This document shows positions 58,558 to 64,000 of a stretch of DNA of 64,000 nt, in pieces; positions within the stretch are counted from its first letter, which is position 1; every line of letters starts with the position of its first letter. The notes beneath the pieces were generated by a model. That model was not told where the DNA came from. It did not search any database and saw only the letters and a list, made by a program, of their open reading frames with translations. The position numbers were made by a program, and so were the translations under genes. Source of the stretch: Lepeophtheirus salmonis (Eukaryota > Arthropoda > Copepoda > Siphonostomatoida > Caligidae); assembly GCF_016086655.4 (NCBI RefSeq), contig NC_052134.2:3658001-3722000 (forward strand). Direction: 5' to 3'.

Positions 58558-60839
58558 GGAGGTTTAAATTGTTTGACTTAATTGTATAGTTCAAAAATTT
58601 TCTCTCATTCTTGCACCGTGCATTTTATACTATTTTATGAATTCGGCATTGACTTTCCAAATGTCTAGTTTTTATTAATGTATCAATTTTATTTTTGGTC
58701 TGAGAATGACTTTTGAATAGTGATTAGAGTTGGACGATATTCCATATTTCGATTTGGTCCTTATTTATTCGGTCAAGTTTATTTTTACGTTCACCACTGA
58801 AAATCAACGGTTCACCCTTGAAGAATCTTCCTGACATTTCATAAAAATATCGATGGTTTAAAGAGAAAGATATATGAAGATAATAAGATTATTGAACATA
58901 TTGCAAATAAATTTTTCCATACGACGAACATATATTATATTCTTCCTTTATGAATAGGTCGGCATTGACTTAAAGGGTCATATTTTGTCAAGTAGGTTTA
59001 TTCATGATTTAGGAATAAGTTTATATAATGAATTTAAAATATGGAGGGGGTTAATTCGTGAAAATTAGCAAATGCAGTTTTATCCTCAATTTTACTAATA
59101 CCCACATAATCTATTTTGGTGGGGAAAAGGTTAAAATAGGTTGGAATTCCTTCCCTCCACTTAACTCGAAAATTACTTTTTCAACCCTGAAAGTGTGTTT
59201 TTAACCCATTTTCAAATTAATAAAGATACATTTGCGTATATTGTGATCATTAAAACCATTTATATATTTTTTGAAACAATATCTTTATGATTATATTATC
59301 CAAATTTCCCCCATATTTAAAGTTGATTTGTTAATTTGATCTTCTGTTGTGTATCGATGAAAAATGTATTTTTGAAAAGTTTCATTTTTCAAAGACTGTT
59401 TTTGTACTTCTATATTCATTTGAAAACTACGTTTTTTAAAACAAAATCTCAATTTGGTAAGGGATTCAGAGGTCTCTATTTTAAGTTATGATGCTGAATT
59501 TCAAAAGTTTCATTTCCTCAATTAATATACAGAAATATAGTTTTTGATGTATTTGGTATATATTTATTTTGGTGGGAGAAAAAAAAAGAATGTTGTAGTG
59601 AATTAAAGTGCTTTTCATCGGATTTTCATCACTGGGTTCATTATCAAGTGAAGAATTCATCTGAACTATTCTGAACTTCTGAGAAGTGGAAAAAAGTGTG
59701 TTTTTTTCTCTCGTTACAATTGGTTCTCTAACAATCTATTTAGAAATTACTTAAAAAAAAAATAAAGTCTATGTTAAAATACTCAGAGAACGTATATTTT
59801 GAAGATGATCAGGCTCCCGCCCGTTAGACTACCAGACGAGGGAGTAACAAAGGATTCTTCTGACTCATCTCCTTGTATTCTATATTTGAGGAAATAAAAC
59901 GAGGAAAGGGTGGAAGTGTCAATGAAGGAAAGTTGATTGACTAGGATAAGAGATTTAAATGGGAAACATTTTCTTCTTAATTTGAAGACAATAATGGAAA
60001 ACCACTTCGTATTGAAGGTCTGAGGCATATTGCCGTTTATGATATGGTTTTAAAGAGCATGAGTTGTCGGTACCCCAATCAAAAAACTTAATCTAAGCTC
60101 ATAACAGAACTGAATTTGAATAACATAATTAGAATTTAATGATCATTAATTTTTTTTTGTATGTAACTTCTCTAATTGAATGAAATCATTAAAAAAAGTC
60201 ATTTTTTTCGTTTTGAAGAAAAAGAAATTAAAGCTCAATGAGCTACTATGTATACTCAAATAATCAGCAACACTGAATTAAATAATTATCAGAGCTCACT
60301 CCAAAATTTTATTGAAAGTAGCTGAACTAATATAAATTTTTCGATTTAGAGTGTCAAAATGAAATCTACATATAGCTGGAGAACCTATCATAAGGGAAAC
60401 TGTTAATTAAAAAAGAAAAGAAATTAAAATATATTTTGTAGAAAAATGATTCAATATTGCTGAAGGGCTTCAAACTTCTATTCAAGTGCCATATCGAGTA
60501 TATTTATATTTGAGATATTTTTGGATTGATGAAGCTATGTATTAATTCATATTCCATAGGACATGCAAATTAATTATGAGTAAAGGTGAACCATCATAAG
60601 CATAGAATAATACAATTATTCTTGACATACTTCTATTTAACCTATACTTTTCTTTTAAAAGAAGCCGTATTTATCGTTGGAAGTAAATCACTCAATATTT
60701 TAAATTTCAAAAAATATAAATCTTGGAGCATGATTCGAAATGATTTATTGGTTCCAGTTGATTTATATTCGACTTTAAATATGCAAAAGAAAGATATTAA
60801 CAAAAAAAGTTGTCATTTCATGATAGTTTCAACATTGTA
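58558..60839. other. AT-rich DNA without recognised genes
   Basis: Nothing convincing. The minus frame 59783-60028 and the plus frame 60586-60861 have no family resemblance; the latter runs into the left end of the next mariner. Confidence 0.45.
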
Positions 60840-62100
60840 CCGGGTGTCCCGAATGTCTTGACCGGTACCTTCGATGGCTTTTCGAGGTTTCAGAGACTTT
60901 TTACGTAAATGTTGCGTAAATAAACGTTTTCAGATTAACAAGTTTTGGTTCAATAACATTTCGAAATTCATAATTGTTTTTGACATAGAGGCTAAAAGAC
61001 ATGAAGTAGCTGCTCTGCTTCGTGCAGGAATCAGCCACAAGGAGATCTCTGAGGCCACCAGCATGTCCAGCAGCACCATTGGCAGGATCAAGAGGAGGTT
61101 GGACAAGGGGGAAGGCCTTGAAGACAAGCCTCGAAGTAGGAGACCTGTCTTAAAGGCCACCAAGGCCACTAAGAAGAAGATCAGGGCCCAGATCAAGATA
61201 AACCCTCTTCTGAGCATCAGAACAATTGCCAAGAAGAACAACATGGGTAAGACTACTGCTGCCAAGATTGTCAAGGACATTGGGGGCAAGCCCTTGGTCC
61301 GCACCACCCATCCCATGTTGTCCATGGCCATCCGATGCAAGAAGATTTTGAACAACATGAAAAGCAATGGGGACAGAATTTTCATTTTTTCCGATGAGAA
61401 AACTTTTACAGTGGATCCAGTCTTCAACCGCAAAACTGATCGCTACATTGGCCTTAATGGTTATTTGGGATCTGAGAAATATGTGTCCATGACCAAGCAC
61501 CCAGCCAGCATCATTATGCTTGGAGTTGTTGGCTCAGATGGTAAAGCCATGCCTCCAGTCTTCTTCTGAGAGGGCTACAGGCTCACCTCGGAGGACTACA
61601 TCAAGGTGCTCAAGACCAAGGTGGTCCCATGGATCAGAAAGGAGTATCCTGGCAAGAGGGTGCGTTTCCAGCAAGATGGGGCACCCGCACACACAGCCAA
61701 GAACACCCAGAAGTGGTTGAAGGAGAATGTGGAATTCTGGCCTAAGGACTTCTGGCTCCCTCCTCCCCCGACCTGAACCCCTTGGATTTCAGCATCTGGG
61801 CGCACATTGAGAGGCAGGCTTGCAAAAAACGCCACAGCAGTACCAAAGCTCTCAAGGCCAGTATCACCAAGGCCTGGGCCAAGATGGACCCCACCTACAT
61901 CAAGAACACCTGCTCCTCCTTCCGTCCCCGTGTTGTGGCTGTTATGGAAGCTAAAGGCCAAATTGTTAAAAACATATTATAGATTATAACCAAGCGAAGT
62001 TTTTTTATTAAAAGCATTTCTCTGTATCTTTACTTTTAGTCCTTGTAGATCTTAATGAAGTTGGAAGTTAGAAATCAGTCAAGACTTTCCGGACACCCGG
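60840..62100 (+). mobile_element. Mariner-like element, nearly intact
   Basis: A 1261-bp element with TA on both sides (60838-60839 and 62101-62102). Terminal repeats CCGGGTGTCCCGAATGTCTT and CCGGGTGTCCGGAAAGTCTT match over 23 bp with two differences. The plus frame (60874-61989) has a helix-turn-helix (EAKRHEVAALLRAGISHKEI), a GRPR-like hook (KPRSRRPV), FSDEKTFTVDPVFN (Asp 1), RFQQDGAPAHTAKNTQKW (Asp 2) and PLDFSIWAHIERQACKK (Asp 3). The spacing between Asp 2 and Asp 3 is about 36-37 residues if the frame is corrected, which suggests a maT-like clade. Damage: TGA at 61567-61569 where Trp is expected, and one missing base near 61756. Confidence 0.9.
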
Positions 62101-62102
62101 TA

Positions 62103-64000
62103 TAACATCATCATCACGGACGTCGAAATTATATTTAATTATGCTTCCATCTTCTTTATCTAAGAAAACATTTGACATATTTCTGAACTTTTTTTTTGGT
62201 TAGCTATGGTCAATCGGCTGATCACATAAAAAATCAAAATCTTTCGGTTAGTTTCGAAAGAGCAAGAACAATTACTTATACAATTCCGTTTGAATTAATT
62301 GAAAGTTTGGCTCTGAAATATGTAGGATATCTCCAAGATGTATCGTTTTTCGAATCAAGATAGAGTTCCTACATTGTAATTAATAATTTAATGTATAAAA
62401 CCTTTTTGGATACTTTTAAGCGTAGGAAAGATTCTATTAAATAGACATCTAACAATATACGTAACTGCTAAATAAATTTAGATAAAATCAACTCTCATAA
62501 AGACAGTATAAGTAAGGATTTTTTTGTTACGCTCATATTTTGAGTGTAGTCAAATGTAGAGATAAAAGTACATAAGCACAGAACAATGGTAAAGTCCAAC
62601 ACCATTTTTTAAAAAATTCATATTAATTGACTCCATGATTTATAGTTAAAATTAGGACTAAAATATTCGGGATACAAAAATTAAACTTTTTGTTATGCTA
62701 TAATGTTGACTCGTGGTGGTCGTCAACAACTTGATATTTATTTATTTTGAAGTGTATGTCTTAGTCAAAATTTAATTGATATATTACGACTATCAGCTAT
62801 TTAAAAAAGATTGTGTTACTATATAAATTGCAAAACCCTTATAGCATTGACTGTATTTCAAATTACCTCTTGATTCATAGAGTGTAAATTATTTATCATT
62901 AACAGTTTTTTTTGCTTAAAAATTCAGGTCCTTGATATGTAATATAGAACGCAGCCCATGTGTACGTTCCAATGAATTAAATATATTGTACTTTCTTATG
63001 AAAAATTTGCCGCTTAGACCAAATCTTTGAGGGGGTTAAAAACCCTTTCTTTCAAATGTTTCCAAAATTTCCTTTTGTAAAAAAGTATATTTTGTTGAAG
63101 AAAACCTGCAATTCGTAGAACAAAATATAGAAATTCTTAAAACTTTTTGTTCGATGGTTAGTGTTTAAATAAAGATTATGTTTATTAGAGGTAAAAATAA
63201 GCTTTTAATTTTTATAAATACCCAATCATCTCAAATATAAAGTAATCACTTACAGTGAAGCCAAATAATGTTTTTTCTTTCAATTACCCCCCCCAAGTAA
63301 TAAGCAACATTTTATTAAATAATCTTGTACTTTAGTAAAAAGATTTTTTTCATATATTGAAGTCTTGTATTTCAAGGATAAGTATATATGTATATAAAAA
63401 TATTAATTATGCGTAATTATTAAACGCTACTTGAGGTTTTCATTAAATTACTTAGTGTGAAATTTAATCAACTTCCTCTTTAAAAAAATACGGTAAAAAA
63501 CTTATCATTTCATTATTTTGGTATGTGAAAAAAAAAAAAAAATCTTATTAACTGAAAAAACAAAAATTCAACTTTTATCTTGGAGTACCTATGTTTTTTT
63601 TTACTTCACTAAAGGAAGGTAAAATTTTCTTTTAAGATAAATTATGAGTTTTAATCTTAAAATCTTTATTATTTTCTAAGCAAGAAAAAAAAATTCCTTC
63701 AATCCTTTCTCTTAATCCTTTTCATAATTGCAAATCAGGGTTTTTTACTTAAATTTGTGTAATGGGTATATTTATTCTTGCAAATATACTAGATGCTTCT
63801 CAAATAATTTAAAATGCTTGGTAATTTAAATCTTGGCGCTTGGGACTTACAAATAACCTTTTTCTTTTAATCTTTATTTTGAATATTCATGTTATATAGT
63901 AGAGTGACCAGACCTCCTCTTTTTTGATGGTGTGTTCTCGGCTGTACGTATCCCCAGAAATGTACCCACTTTCAACGGTATATAATCATTAGACAGTCTT
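62103..64000. other. AT-rich end of window
   Basis: No gene or element recognised; many homopolymer tracts. Confidence 0.45.

Noticed and set aside
59783..60028. Opposed open frames of about 80 codons on both strands
   Set aside because: Neither shows a motif or splice context; possibly decayed transposon but unsupported.
60930..61500. Long minus-strand frames under the mariner transposase
   Set aside because: They are shadows of the plus-strand transposase with its GC-rich codon pattern.

Overview
This window looks like nuclear DNA from an arthropod, most likely a crustacean. AT-rich intergenic DNA surrounds intron-containing animal genes: an astacin protease, an EXTL3-type glycosyltransferase, POLR3K, YRDC, bleomycin hydrolase and a heme peroxidase of the peroxinectin/chorion type. 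Between them lies a dense load of Tc1/mariner, hAT and THAP/P-element debris. A caligid copepod (sea louse) is my best guess. That is inference from general impression, not from a search.

Layout. At 49-11203 (minus) a three-exon astacin gene is split by a 10-kb intron full of transposon remains. At 11648-14242 (minus) lies an EXTL3/brother-of-tout-velu-like gene, and at 16048-17413 (plus) an unrecognised coiled-coil gene. From 23298 to 25119 (plus) three genes are packed together: POLR3K, YRDC and a small helical protein. Their reading frames abut or overlap. Bleomycin hydrolase (25259-28077, minus) faces this cluster tail to tail, and a seven-exon secreted heme peroxidase follows (29036-31726, minus). 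From about 32 kb to the end I find no host gene, only mobile elements and AT-rich DNA. These include a THAP/P-element-like relic (35.7-37.7 kb), a nested mariner/hAT/minisatellite block (39.8-42.0 kb), several deleted mariners, a Tc1 relic, a gag relic, a nearly complete hAT transposase gene with its own intron (55.8-58.6 kb), and a mariner with clear terminal repeats and TA duplications (60840-62100).

How the genes relate. POLR3K (an RNA polymerase III subunit) and YRDC (the first enzyme of tRNA t6A modification) both serve tRNA production, so their tight packing may be functional. The YRDC frame stays open upstream into the end of POLR3K and there encodes an arginine-rich, mitochondrial-presequence-like start. 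The other genes show no evident shared pathway.

Data quality. Four host genes (EXTL3-like, coiled-coil, bleomycin hydrolase, peroxidase) and two transposase genes are each interrupted by a one-base indel, nearly always in a homopolymer. Sequencing error is the simplest explanation. All exon boundaries below were derived by hand from GT/AG sites, reading phase and family similarity.
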